64,000 nt of DNA, taken from positions 1,806,527 through 1,870,526 of the forward strand of contig NZ_CP021642.1 in NCBI RefSeq assembly GCF_003048375.1, read 5' to 3'. This document shows positions 29,475 to 38,534 of this stretch, piece by piece. Within the stretch, counting starts at the first letter, position 1. Every line of letters begins with the position of its first letter. The notes beneath the pieces were generated by a model that worked only from the letters and a program-made list of their open reading frames with translations, was not told the DNA's origin and did not search any database. The position numbers and the translations under genes were made by a program. Origin of the DNA: Campylobacter concisus. GTDB lineage: Bacteria; Campylobacterota; Campylobacteria; Campylobacterales; Campylobacteraceae.

Positions 29475-29480
29475 TATAAT
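29475..29480 (+). promoter_or_regulatory. -10 box (TATAAT) for sodB
   Basis: A perfect TATAAT 35 bases upstream of the sodB ATG at 29515, preceded by CTTTTGTGGC; AAGGAA serves as ribosome binding site. Confidence 0.55.
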
Positions 29481-29514
29481 GCGAAATAACAAATTTTATT
29501 ATTAAGGAATTATT

Positions 29515-30132
29515 ATGTTTGAATTAAGAAAACTTCCGTTTGACGCAAACCACAATGCAGTAGTAAGTGCTAAAACCTGTGAATACCACTACGGCAAGCA
29601 CCACGCGACCTATGTTGCAAATTTAAACAATCTCATAAAAGATACAAAATTTGCTGACGCATCATTTTACGAGATCCTAAGAAATAGCGAAGGTGGCCTT
29701 TACAACAACGTCGCTCAAGTTTATAACCACGACTTTTACTGGGACTGTATCGCTAAAAAAAGCGAGATGTCAAGCGAGCTAAAAGCTGCGATCGAAGCAA
29801 ATTTCGCAAACTTTAAAGAAGAGTTTTTAAAGGCAGCTACAACGCTTTTTGGTTCAGGCTGGGCGTGGCTTGTATTTGATCCAAGCAGCAAAAAGCTAGA
29901 GATCGTGCAAACTAGCAACGCAAAAACTCCAGTGAGCGATGGAAAAGTGCCACTTTTAGTCGTTGACGTTTGGGAGCACGCTTACTACATCGACAACTTC
30001 AATGCTCGTCCAAAATACCTAGAGACATTTTATGAGAACATAAACTGGGAATTTGTAAGCAAAGCTTACGAGTGGGCGCTAAAAGAGGGCCTTGGCTCAG
30101 TTGAGTTTTACACAAAAGAACTACATAAATGA
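29515..30132 (+). CDS. sodB: Iron superoxide dismutase
   Basis: A 205-residue cytoplasmic enzyme that converts superoxide to hydrogen peroxide and oxygen. The metal ligands are seen in EYHYGKHH (H25), VYNHDFYW, and VVDVWEHAYYID (Asp and His). The residues NNVAQVYNHDFYW and the FGSGWAWL segment are typical of the iron form common in campylobacters. It is monocistronic, with its own promoter and a perfect hairpin after the stop codon. Confidence 0.96.
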   Translation: MFELRKLPFDANHNAVVSAKTCEYHYGKHHATYVANLNNLIKDTKFADASFYEILRNSEGGLYNNVAQVYNHDFYWDCIAKKSEMSSELKAAIEANFANFKEEFLKAATTLFGSGWAWLVFDPSSKKLEIVQTSNAKTPVSDGKVPLLVVDVWEHAYYIDNFNARPKYLETFYENINWEFVSKAYEWALKEGLGSVEFYTKELHK

Positions 30133-30137
30133 TATCT

Positions 30138-30154
30138 GGCGGGACTTTCCCGCC
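30138..30154 (+). terminator. Rho-independent terminator of sodB
   Basis: A perfect 7-bp stem GGCGGGA/TCCCGCC with a 3-base CTT loop directly after the stop codon, followed by TTTAAATTTCTACTTTTTTT. Similar hairpins recur in the following 800 bases. Confidence 0.75.
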
Positions 30155-30897
30155 TTTAAATTTCTACTTTTTTTCAAATTTAACTATCAAATTTATCATT
30201 TTAAAAGAGTGCAAATGCTTCTTTTGACAAATGACCTTTTTATAAATTTACAACCAGCATGAGCTAGCTCATCTTTAAATTTCTATTTTTTAAATTTTAA
30301 AATCATCAAATTTCTAAGCAAAATCACTTTTAAAAAATAATGCGATTTTAAACGGCTCAAATTCTTGTTTTGCAAGCGGCTTCTTTTAAATCTAACGCTA
30401 GCGCGGGATATCTCACTTTCAAATTTCTTTTGAGTTGCTAAATTTAGCAAGCAATAGGCGCGATGATTGCTGCTTTAAAAGGCGTAAAATGCTTGTTTTG
30501 ACGGTCTAATCTATTTTGGTGCAGTGGCTTTCACTTTAAATTTAGCGCTATAAAACAACTTCACGCCTTTAAATTTAAAACCACCCTGATACTCAAAATG
30601 CCCCTGAGCATTCGCGTTCAAAGGCTTTTTGCTTAAGCGCGAGCTATCTCGCCTTTAAATTTCTATCTTTCAAATTTAAGCTACTAAATTTATGAGCCAA
30701 AGCCACATTAATGCTCAAAATAATCGCGGTTTACAGCTTCAAACAGCCCAAGCGCGACCACGACACTATTTTTGGCACTAATACACGTTAGCGAAGTAGC
30801 AAAATAACAAAAGCTATCTCGCCTTTAAATTTATGAGTAATACTCACTTTGATATTTAAGAAATGGGAGCAGTATTTGTTACTTCAAAATGCCCCTG
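30138..30897. repeat. Degenerate dispersed hairpin-plus-AT-tail repeats
   Basis: The non-coding stretch 30133-30954 has at least five partial copies of one theme, a short GC palindrome followed by CTTTAAATTTCTATnTTTCAAATTTAA. Copies are at 30138 (GGCGGGA/TCCCGCC), 30259-30272 (perfect palindrome ATGAGCTAGCTCAT), about 30403, 30639-30652 (GCGAG/CTCGC) and about 30813. The 20 bases at 30643-30662 recur exactly at 30813-30832, and TCAAAATGCCCCTG recurs at 30593-30606 and 30884-30897. No protein-coding gene is seen in it. Confidence 0.6.
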
Positions 30898-30920
30898 GTA
30901 GATATTTTGTATCAAGCAAA

Positions 30921-30944
30921 GGTGGCTTAAATTTCAAAGCCACC
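30921..30944 (-). terminator. Hairpin downstream of the PatB/MalY gene
   Basis: An 8-bp stem GGTGGCTT/AAGCCACC around an AT-rich loop. On the minus strand it lies 11 bases after the aminotransferase stop codon and is followed by TTTGCTT. A weak but plausible terminator. Confidence 0.5.
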
Positions 30945-30954
30945 CAGCCAAAAT

Positions 30955-32121
30955 TTATCTTTTTGAAGTGTATAAATTTATACCATTTTGCAAGCGTTTT
31001 AGCCCTTCAAGCACCCTTTCACGCTGCGTTGCGATATTCATACGAAGGAAAAATCTATCTCCTCTGTAAGCGTTGCCGTCATTTAGCCAAAGTCCAGCTT
31101 TATCGCGCAAGAAATTCATAAACTCACTCGAATCCTCGCAAAACGCACTGCAGTCAAGCCACAAAAGATAGGTCGCACTCGATGGCAAGAGCTTCACTGG
31201 CAAGCCTTGCTCTTTTATGAAGTTTGCAACGACCTTTTTGTTTTCAAAAAGATACTCTCTAAGCTCATCAAGCCACGCTTCGCCCTCGTTAAATGCAGCT
31301 ATTGCGGCGATGATCGCAAAGGCATTTGCCTCGCCGACCTCATCGTAGTTGATAGCGGCATTTAGCCTTGATCTGATCTTTTCATTTGGCGTGACGACGG
31401 CTGAGCTTTGAAGGCCAGCTATGTTAAAGGCCTTTGTAGGCGAGATGCACGTGATGGAGTTGTTTTTGCACTCCTCGCTAACGCTGATAAATGGCACGTA
31501 GTTTAGACCTGGATCAGTTATATCGCAGTGAATTTCATCGCTAATAACCAAAACATCGTGCTTATAGCAAAGCTCGCCTATCTTTTTAAGCGTCTCTTTG
31601 TCCCAAATTTTGCCTATTGGGTTGTGAGGGTTGCAAAGAAGCATCATAGTAGTTAGCGGCTGAGCTAGCTTTGCCTCGAGGTCGTCAAAGTCGATCTCGT
31701 AAGAGCCATTTTTATAGACGAGGTCGTTTGATAAAATTTCACGTCCGTTGTTTTTGATGCAGTTAAAAAAGACGTGATAGACAGGCGCTTGCACTAAAAT
31801 TTGATCTCCTGGGCTGCTAAATCTCCTAATGGCGGTCGAGATGGCCGGTATGACGCCAGTGCAAAAGCACATCCACTCGTTCTCTAAGCTCACGTTGTGA
31901 CGTCTTTGCCACCAGCTCTTTATCGCTTCGTTCCACTCTTTTGGTATGAAAGAGTAGCCAAAGACGCCGTTATCAAGGCGCTTTTGCAAGACGCTTAAGA
32001 TCTCAGGTGCGGCCTTAAAGTCCATATCTGCAACCCACATCGGCAAAACATCGCTCTTCATACGCCATTTTGATGAGTTGGTGCCTTCTCTGCTTACTAA
32101 TGTGTCAAAATCGTACTTCAT
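30955..32121 (-). CDS. PatB/MalY-type PLP-dependent C-S lyase or aminotransferase
   Basis: A 388-residue fold-type I PLP enzyme. The Schiff-base lysine lies in SPTKAFNIAGLQ, the cofactor aspartate in VISDEIHCDI, and the substrate-carboxylate arginine near RMNIATQRE. The N-terminal segment MWVADMDFKAAPEI is characteristic of the MalY/PatB group, which cleaves cystathionine or cysteine-like substrates to a thiol, pyruvate and ammonia. The enzyme may serve methionine synthesis; the exact substrate is not clear. It has its own promoter at 32151. Confidence 0.85.
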   Translation of the reverse strand: MKYDFDTLVSREGTNSSKWRMKSDVLPMWVADMDFKAAPEILSVLQKRLDNGVFGYSFIPKEWNEAIKSWWQRRHNVSLENEWMCFCTGVIPAISTAIRRFSSPGDQILVQAPVYHVFFNCIKNNGREILSNDLVYKNGSYEIDFDDLEAKLAQPLTTMMLLCNPHNPIGKIWDKETLKKIGELCYKHDVLVISDEIHCDITDPGLNYVPFISVSEECKNNSITCISPTKAFNIAGLQSSAVVTPNEKIRSRLNAAINYDEVGEANAFAIIAAIAAFNEGEAWLDELREYLFENKKVVANFIKEQGLPVKLLPSSATYLLWLDCSAFCEDSSEFMNFLRDKAGLWLNDGNAYRGDRFFLRMNIATQRERVLEGLKRLQNGINLYTSKR

Positions 32122-32150
32122 AGCTTTTCCTTAAATAAAATTTTAAATCA

Positions 32151-32156
32151 ATTATA
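32151..32156 (-). promoter_or_regulatory. -10 box (TATAAT) for the PatB/MalY gene
   Basis: A perfect TATAAT on the minus strand, 30 bases upstream of the start, with AAGGAAA as ribosome binding site. Confidence 0.5.
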
Positions 32157-32209
32157 ACCCAAAAGATACTAAGATGATTTAAAAATTTAATACCAAAAAA
32201 GGAAAAGTG

Positions 32210-32665
32210 ATGAAACTAGCTCAGGCTCTCATCCTAAGATCTGACACGCAAAAGCGTATCGAACAGCTAAAAGTTAGGCTACTTAGCAATGCAAAAACGC
32301 AGGAGAATGAAAGTCCAAGCGAGGATCCAAAGCTGCTTTTAAAAGAGCTTGATAAGCTAACAAGCGAGCTTTTTACGCTCATTTGCTCTATAAATTTAAC
32401 AAACTCAAGTGCTAAATTTGATGGCATGAGCCTCACTGAGATGATCGCTAAAAAGGATGCTTTGGTGCTAAAAGCAAACGTGCTTAGGGAGTTTGCCACG
32501 AGTGCTAGTCAAAAGGTCGATCTTTACTCAAACAGCGAGATCAAAATTTTAAGCACGGTCGATGTGAGCGCACTTCAAAAGCAAGTAGATGCGATTTCAA
32601 AAGAGATCAGAGAGCTTGAGATGAAGCTTCAGGAGGCAAACTGGTCGGTTGATCTAGTAGAGTAA
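32210..32665 (+). CDS. DIP1984-family (septicolysin-like) protein
   Basis: A 151-residue, largely helical and charged protein. The opening KLAQALILRSDTQKRIEQLK is the family signature of the DIP1984/septicolysin group, whose function is uncertain. I start at the ATG at 32210, behind AAAAAAGG, and not at the GTG one codon upstream. Two long coiled-coil-like helices (about residues 30-80 and 105-145) suggest a dimer or oligomer. It is monocistronic and divergent from the PatB/MalY gene. Confidence 0.78.
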   Translation: MKLAQALILRSDTQKRIEQLKVRLLSNAKTQENESPSEDPKLLLKELDKLTSELFTLICSINLTNSSAKFDGMSLTEMIAKKDALVLKANVLREFATSASQKVDLYSNSEIKILSTVDVSALQKQVDAISKEIRELEMKLQEANWSVDLVE

Positions 32666-32883
32666 AATTTATGGTAAAAATTTAGCCAAAAGCGAGTAAA
32701 AAACCATACATTAGCGGCTTGCGAAGACCAGGCAAAAGCTTAAATTTAGTCTTAGCAATCTTACAAATGCAAATTTAAAAAGCACTTTTACTACCACTTA
32801 CTGGTTTGGCTATATTTTGGGTGGGTTTGGGGAAAATTAATCTTTATCATGTAAAATTTCGTAAATTTTTAAAAAGGAAATTT

Positions 32884-34026
32884 ATGAAACTAGACACTCT
32901 CATCGTAAAAGGCATCGAAGCTAAAAACAACCCAAACAAAGCGGTCGTTCCGCCTGTATTTTTAGCTAGCACCTTCGTGCAAGATGACCTTGAAAATTTT
33001 CAAGAATTTGCCTACTCACGTGGCAACAACCCTACAAAAAAGGCGTTTGATGATATCTTTGCTAAAGTTGAAGGTAGCAAATACGCATTTAGCTTTGGCT
33101 CAGGCATGGCAGCAACAGCAGCTGCACTTAGCCTTATAAAAACAGGGCAAAAAGTCCTGCTAAATAGCAATGTCTATGGCGGCACATATAGATATGTCAC
33201 GAGCGTTTTTGAAAGTCACGGCATAAAGAGCGAATTTATAGATGATCTAAATTTTTTAAGCGAAGATGATATAAGTGATGATGTGGCAGCTATCTTCATC
33301 GAAACTCCCTCAAACCCTCTTTTAAGAGTGACTGATATCGCTAGAATTTCAAAGATCGCTCACAAAAAGGGCGCTCTAGTCATCGTGGATAACACATTTT
33401 TGACGCCTTACTATCAAAAAGTGCTTGAGCACGGAGCTGACATCGTGGTTTATAGTGCTACAAAGTATATCGGCGGACACGCTGACGTGATCGCTGGTAT
33501 CGTCACGCTAAACGACGATGCTTTGGCTGAAAAGATAAAATTTGCTAAAAACACGCTTGGTGGCATCATCAGTCCGATGGACGCATACTATCTAATACGT
33601 GGGCTTAAAACGCTTAGCGTTAGGTTTGACAGACAAACGCAAAATACCCATAAAATCATCAAATTTTTAGAGAATAATGACGCCGTTAGTGTGGTGCATT
33701 TCCCTGGCTCATACAGCGAGCAAGAGGCAAAGATGCAAGCGGCTCAAGCAAGCGATATCGGCGCTCTTATCTCATTTGAGCTTGATGAAAAATATGATGT
33801 AAATAAATTTGTAAAAGCGCTAGAAATTTTTGATCTAGCAGTGAGCCTTGGTGGCGTAGAGAGCCTTATCTGCAGGCCTGCTACGATGACGCATGAGGCA
33901 TATCCAAAAGAGTTGCTAGACAAGATCGGCATAAAACAAAATTTGCTTCGCCTAGCCATCGGCATCGAAAACGTCGATGATCTAATAGCCGACCTTGATC
34001 AAGCATTTAAAAAAGCTAAAAGATAA
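32884..34026 (+). CDS. Trans-sulfuration PLP enzyme (cystathionine gamma-synthase/lyase family)
   Basis: A 380-residue enzyme of the Cys/Met metabolism PLP family. The cofactor lysine is in YSATKYIGGHADVIAG, the aspartate in LVIVDNTFLTPYYQK and the phosphate-binding loop in SFGSGMAATAAAL. The start at 32884 has AAAAAGGAAA upstream; an in-frame extension to 32806 has no family similarity. It may act as cystathionine gamma-lyase, beta-lyase or gamma-synthase, which sequence alone does not separate. Only 9 bases separate it from tpx, so the two probably share a message. Confidence 0.88.
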   Translation: MKLDTLIVKGIEAKNNPNKAVVPPVFLASTFVQDDLENFQEFAYSRGNNPTKKAFDDIFAKVEGSKYAFSFGSGMAATAAALSLIKTGQKVLLNSNVYGGTYRYVTSVFESHGIKSEFIDDLNFLSEDDISDDVAAIFIETPSNPLLRVTDIARISKIAHKKGALVIVDNTFLTPYYQKVLEHGADIVVYSATKYIGGHADVIAGIVTLNDDALAEKIKFAKNTLGGIISPMDAYYLIRGLKTLSVRFDRQTQNTHKIIKFLENNDAVSVVHFPGSYSEQEAKMQAAQASDIGALISFELDEKYDVNKFVKALEIFDLAVSLGGVESLICRPATMTHEAYPKELLDKIGIKQNLLRLAIGIENVDDLIADLDQAFKKAKR

Positions 34027-34035
34027 GGAGAAATC

Positions 34036-34566
34036 ATGGCAACTACAAAATTTAAAGGCAGTGAGGTAAATTTAAGCGGAAATGAGCTATTTGTCGGCTC
34101 TTATGCGCCTGAAGCCAGAGTCGTAGCGCAAGATCTTAGCGAATTTTGTGTGGGCGGAAATAACGGCATCGAGGTGCTTGTCTGCTTGCCCTCACTTGAT
34201 ACTGGCGTTTGTGCGGCAGAAGCACGTAAATTTAACGAAAAAGTAGCTGGAAAACACGGCATAAAACTTAGCATCATCTCAAACGACCTGCCATTTGCGA
34301 TGGGGAGATTTTGCACGACTGAGGGCATAGAAAATTTGCGCGTGGGAAGTGACTTTAGATACGGCGAATTTGCCCAAAACTACGGCATGCTGATGAGTGA
34401 CGGGGCGCTAAAAGGCCTGCTTGCAAGAGCGGTCTTTGTCATCAAAGATGGCGTCATCATCCACAAACAAATCGTCCCTGAAGTGACCCAGGAGCCAAAC
34501 TACGACGCAGTTTTTGACACGATAAAACAAAGCGGCGGATGTGGCTGCGGATGTGGCTGCCATTAG
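34036..34566 (+). CDS. tpx: Thiol peroxidase with a cysteine-rich C-terminal tail
   Basis: A 176-residue periplasm- or cytoplasm-located peroxiredoxin that reduces peroxides using thioredoxin. The peroxidatic cysteine is C59 (DTGVC) and the resolving cysteine C93 (GRFCTTEG); the spacing of 34 matches known Tpx enzymes. The last ten residues are GGCGCGCGCH, four cysteines and a histidine, absent from usual Tpx proteins and possibly a metal-binding tail. It shares an operon with the trans-sulfuration gene and ends just before the island. Confidence 0.93.
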   Translation: MATTKFKGSEVNLSGNELFVGSYAPEARVVAQDLSEFCVGGNNGIEVLVCLPSLDTGVCAAEARKFNEKVAGKHGIKLSIISNDLPFAMGRFCTTEGIENLRVGSDFRYGEFAQNYGMLMSDGALKGLLARAVFVIKDGVIIHKQIVPEVTQEPNYDAVFDTIKQSGGCGCGCGCH

Positions 34567-34575
34567 AATTTAAGC

Positions 34576-34597
34576 TAACGCTGCTTTTGCGGCGTTA
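34576..34597 (+). terminator. Hairpin downstream of tpx
   Basis: A 9-bp stem including one G-T pair (TAACGCTGC/GCGGCGTTA) with a TTTT loop, nine bases after the tpx stop. There is no U-tract, so it may only stabilise the end of the message. Confidence 0.5.
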
Positions 34598-34773
34598 AGC
34601 CATGAATTAAAACTTTCTACAATTAATTATTTCATTAAAATCATAATGCTATAAGATTTAACTAACATATAATTTATATACTTAAATACAAAAGCAGATA
34701 TTATAATAAATTCTTTTAATTAGCTAGAAATGATCTAAGAGCATAAATTTCTGTATCACATAGAAACCTTTAT

Positions 34774-34816
34774 TTTTGCTACAATTGACTATGAAATTTA
34801 AAATAAGTCTAGGAGG
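34774..34816 (+). promoter_or_regulatory. Promoter and ribosome binding site of the first island gene
   Basis: TTTTTGC precedes a TACAAT (34780-34785), the extended -10 layout of Campylobacter. A perfect AGGAGG (34811-34816) lies six bases before the ATG at 34823. The strong ribosome binding site suggests efficient translation. Confidence 0.55.
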
Positions 34817-34822
34817 ATAGTC

Positions 34823-37800
34823 ATGCAAAAGGTTTTTAGAGTATTTGTCTCATCAACATTTTCTGATTTTAAAGATGAAAGAGAAATTTTACAAACTGAA
34901 ATTTTCCCTGAAATCAAAAAATACTGTGTAGATAAAGGAGCTTTGTTTCAGCCAATTGACCTTAGATGGGGAGTAAGTGAAGAAGCACAACTAGATCAAA
35001 AAACACTAGAAGTGTGTCTTGATGAGGTCAAACATTGCAAGGATCATCCTAAACCAAATTTTATACTTCTAACTGGAGATAGGTATGGTTGGATACCTCT
35101 GCCCTTCATGATAGAAAAAGATGAATTTGAAATACTATTATCAAAAGTAAAAGATGAAAAATTACTAAAAGAATGGTATAGACTAGACGAAAATCAAATC
35201 CCAGCGTCATATAGATTGCAAGAGCGCAAAGGTAAATATGTTAAATACGAAGAATGGGAAAAGGTGGAAAATACACTAAGAGAAATTTTACAAGAAGCAT
35301 CTAAAGTTCTTAAGAAAGAAAGCCAAATAGCAAAATATTTCACTTCTGCTACGGAAGCTGAATTTTTAGAGCGTATTTCTAAAGATGAAAATGTAAAAGA
35401 TAATATTTTTGCCTTTATAAGAAACATAAAAGATAAAGGCAATACAGACAACAACTTCTATGAAGCAAACAATCACGAAAGAGCCGCAAAGCTAAAAGAA
35501 AAGATCAGAGAACAAGTATCAAATTTACTAGAGCTAGATGCAAAAATTGTAGGCAAAAATGAACTAGATTATGAAAAAGATAGATTTAAAGAATGTCTGA
35601 AAAAGTTTTTAAAAGAAAAAATTGATGAGTTTTTTAAAAGTGAGAACAAAAGCGATCAAGGAAATGATGATAAAGAAAAAAAGGAAGATGGGAATCTTTT
35701 TTTAAAATTTAAAACAAACAAGCTTGAAGATTTTATATCAACACCAGAGCTTGATAAAGTAACAAAAGAGCTACTAGACTATATAGATGATACAAATTCC
35801 AATAAGCCATATTTTATATCTGGTAGATCTGGAAGTGGAAAGTCAGCCCTAATGGCCCACATCATAGATGAAGCAGAGAAAAATTTAAAGAAAATATCTT
35901 ATATTTTTATCGGAACTACTCCAAGATCTACTAATTTAAACTATGTCCTTAGTTATCTACTGGGTGATAACATGCCTTATGTAGAGACTGAAGATGGTAA
36001 TATCACAATAAAAAATGCAAAAATTAGTTTATCCTCTCAAGATGACGAGGGAATATCATCTAAAGAAGATATCTTTTCATATAAAGATATGTGCAAAAAG
36101 GCTGTAGAGACCATTAATGCTCTTGGGCAAAAAGAAGAGAACTTTGTATTTATGATAGATGCCATAGATCAACTAAACACAAATAATAACCCAGAGTGGA
36201 TACCAGAGATATTGCCATCTAATGTTAAGCTTATTATAAGTATGCTAAATGATAACAATTACAGTGACGATTCAAGTGCTTACAATTTTATAAAAGATAG
36301 AAATTACAAGGTTATTGAACTAAAAAAATACTCAAAAGCCTTAGACCTTTTAGAAAACACATTAAAGAAAAAAAATAGAAAGGTCACACAAGAGCAATCA
36401 AACTATTTCTTGGAACAATACAAAGATGCTCAAACTCCATTTTTTATAAAAATGGCTGCAATGGAAATGGCAGAGTGGAGAAGCTATGATGTGATCAAAA
36501 AGGATGTTGATCTAGCAAATAATAATAAGGATGTAGTAAAGGAATTCATATCAAATCTAGGTTCGATACATCATCATAGCAAAGATTTTATTCAAAAGAT
36601 ACTATGTTATCTTTATATATCACAAAATGGACTCTCTGAAAATGAGATATTAGAATTACTTGATTGTATAGTAAAAAATAACAACAAAAGAAATAATAAA
36701 TTTATAGAAGCAGTATCTCCTGAGAAATGGCATAAAAATCCTATACAAAATTTCCCTACAGTGCATTGGAGTAGATTATGGTATGTATTAAAAGATCTCT
36801 TAAAAAGAAGTGTTATAGATGGTAGGGAGGTATTATACTTCTTTCATAGAGAGTTTGAAAATGCTATTTATGAAATTTATGAAAATGAACTAAAAAAAGA
36901 GACTGAAAATTTTTTAGAAGATATAGTAGTCTTGTTTGATACTTCTAAAGGTAGGTGGCAGGTACTATTTTTATCAATACTTGAATTTTATGTAAATAGA
37001 TACAATGAAAATGTTGATAAATATTGTCAAATCCTAGCAAATAAAAACGATATAGACGATACTTTAAGAAAAAGAAATAAAAAATTAACATATTTATCTC
37101 ACAACAATCCAAGCAAGGACTTAATAAGTAGATTTAAAATTTTATCTTATATTGTAGAGATTTTATATAAACAAGATAGTAAAAAGTGGGCTAGAAGCAA
37201 GGCTGTAATAACAAATAACCTTGCCACCATATACTTTAAATTTAACAAAGAAGATAAAGTAAAAGATATAAAAGAGTTACTTAAAAACTCGCTCGCTGCT
37301 ATCGATAGTGGAAGCGATAAAGAACAGTGGGCAATAACGTATAAAAGGATTTTTACAAATCTCCTATTTGCGTATCTTTATATTGGGGATAGCAAAGAGC
37401 TAAAAGACCTCTTAAGCAAATTTAGAGGCTACAAGCAAATAAATAGTGGGGATATTATTTTTGGTAAAGAACCATATACCTTACTTGATATCACTCCTGA
37501 TCAATTAAATGATAGCGCAATAGATATATTTCTCAACCTACCTACAGAACATATAGATGAGAATTTGGCAAATATCTTATATGATATATGTGTCAAAATT
37601 ACAAATAACAATAAAAATATTAATCCAAAACAATACATTATGGTATTAGAAAAAGCAAGCTCTATCATAAAACCACTATATGAAAAGTTGCCTGATAGTT
37701 ACTCAAATCACTATGCATATATATTAAATAAATTGGCTGTGTCATATTATGAGCTCAAAGATATAAACAGTGCTATAAATAGGCTATTTGAACTCCCACA

Positions 37801-38515
37801 AGAAGATATGAGTGATGAGTTGGTGAATATATCCTATAACAATATCATAAGCTTTACACATGAATTTACCAATGTAAGCAATATCAATATAGCCTTGGCG
37901 CTATTGATAAAAGCAAAAGATATTATAGAGCCTTTATATAATAAAGATAATAAAAAGTGGGCAAATAATTGGGCAGAAATATTAAATTTAGCTGCCAAGA
38001 ATTACTTTATTAAACAAGACTGTGACAATACACTTAACATGCTAATAAATTTACCTACAGATGGGCTAAATGATGAAACAGCAAATACATGCATAGCAAA
38101 TATAACGCAACTACATAATATTATAAAAGCTCCAAATTTAATAGATCAAATAAAAGCACAAAAAGATTTATTAGAAAAAGCAAGGGAGATCACCAAGAAT
38201 AAATACAAGGAAAATCCTCAAAAATGGGCGAGTGATCATGCAAAAATTCTAAATCCCCTTGTAGTTAGATACAAAGACCTAAACGATATAACAAATATGT
38301 TATCAGCTTTGCAAGACATACCTGAACAATATCTTTCTATAGAAGCGATAGATATGTCGTTTAAAAATATCGTAATTATCGCAAAAGCACTTAAAAGAAG
38401 TGGCAATCAGGAAATATCGAAAGAGCTTTTAAATAAGGCCAAAGTCATATTAGAACCAGAGTTTAACTATTGGAATAATATGTATATGGAAGTATTGAAT
38501 GAGCTAAAAGACTAA
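34823..38515 (+). CDS. DUF4062-STAND NTPase with C-terminal TPR-like repeats
   Basis: A 1230-residue protein. Residues 1-110 are a DUF4062 domain (RVFVSSTFSDFKDEREIL, QPIDLRWG, TGDRYGWIPLP). A charged helical linker leads to a STAND/NACHT-like P-loop NTPase: Walker A GRSGSGKS at 334-341 and a Walker B region around D446 (FMIDAIDQL). Past about residue 770 there are helical repeats with recurring KWAxxxAxILN segments, TPR-like. In STAND proteins the repeats sense a ligand and the NTPase triggers oligomerisation. The architecture resembles metazoan NPHP3. It is the island's first gene, with a near-perfect ribosome binding site, and is paralogous to the gene at 45351. Confidence 0.85.
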   Translation: MQKVFRVFVSSTFSDFKDEREILQTEIFPEIKKYCVDKGALFQPIDLRWGVSEEAQLDQKTLEVCLDEVKHCKDHPKPNFILLTGDRYGWIPLPFMIEKDEFEILLSKVKDEKLLKEWYRLDENQIPASYRLQERKGKYVKYEEWEKVENTLREILQEASKVLKKESQIAKYFTSATEAEFLERISKDENVKDNIFAFIRNIKDKGNTDNNFYEANNHERAAKLKEKIREQVSNLLELDAKIVGKNELDYEKDRFKECLKKFLKEKIDEFFKSENKSDQGNDDKEKKEDGNLFLKFKTNKLEDFISTPELDKVTKELLDYIDDTNSNKPYFISGRSGSGKSALMAHIIDEAEKNLKKISYIFIGTTPRSTNLNYVLSYLLGDNMPYVETEDGNITIKNAKISLSSQDDEGISSKEDIFSYKDMCKKAVETINALGQKEENFVFMIDAIDQLNTNNNPEWIPEILPSNVKLIISMLNDNNYSDDSSAYNFIKDRNYKVIELKKYSKALDLLENTLKKKNRKVTQEQSNYFLEQYKDAQTPFFIKMAAMEMAEWRSYDVIKKDVDLANNNKDVVKEFISNLGSIHHHSKDFIQKILCYLYISQNGLSENEILELLDCIVKNNNKRNNKFIEAVSPEKWHKNPIQNFPTVHWSRLWYVLKDLLKRSVIDGREVLYFFHREFENAIYEIYENELKKETENFLEDIVVLFDTSKGRWQVLFLSILEFYVNRYNENVDKYCQILANKNDIDDTLRKRNKKLTYLSHNNPSKDLISRFKILSYIVEILYKQDSKKWARSKAVITNNLATIYFKFNKEDKVKDIKELLKNSLAAIDSGSDKEQWAITYKRIFTNLLFAYLYIGDSKELKDLLSKFRGYKQINSGDIIFGKEPYTLLDITPDQLNDSAIDIFLNLPTEHIDENLANILYDICVKITNNNKNINPKQYIMVLEKASSIIKPLYEKLPDSYSNHYAYILNKLAVSYYELKDINSAINRLFELPQEDMSDELVNISYNNIISFTHEFTNVSNINIALALLIKAKDIIEPLYNKDNKKWANNWAEILNLAAKNYFIKQDCDNTLNMLINLPTDGLNDETANTCIANITQLHNIIKAPNLIDQIKAQKDLLEKAREITKNKYKENPQKWASDHAKILNPLVVRYKDLNDITNMLSALQDIPEQYLSIEAIDMSFKNIVIIAKALKRSGNQEISKELLNKAKVILEPEFNYWNNMYMEVLNELKD

Positions 38516-38534
38516 TATAAACAAAGAGGTAAAA

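Larger units (their letters stand above)
29045..29514. other. Divergent intergenic region between dctP and sodB
   Basis: About 470 AT-rich bases holding the two promoters listed separately and several T-rich tracts. A short inverted repeat CACATAT/ATATGTG lies near 29125-29150. I see no gene, and no recognisable regulator site. Confidence 0.5.

Noticed and set aside
30849-31121. 90-residue plus-strand reading frame overlapping the PatB/MalY gene
   Set aside because: It lies mostly antisense to a clearly coding gene, and no ribosome binding site or family supports it.
32666-32883. Possible riboswitch (SAM-type) upstream of the trans-sulfuration gene
   Set aside because: No known aptamer motif or terminator could be recognised; a promoter-like TATATT is the only signal.
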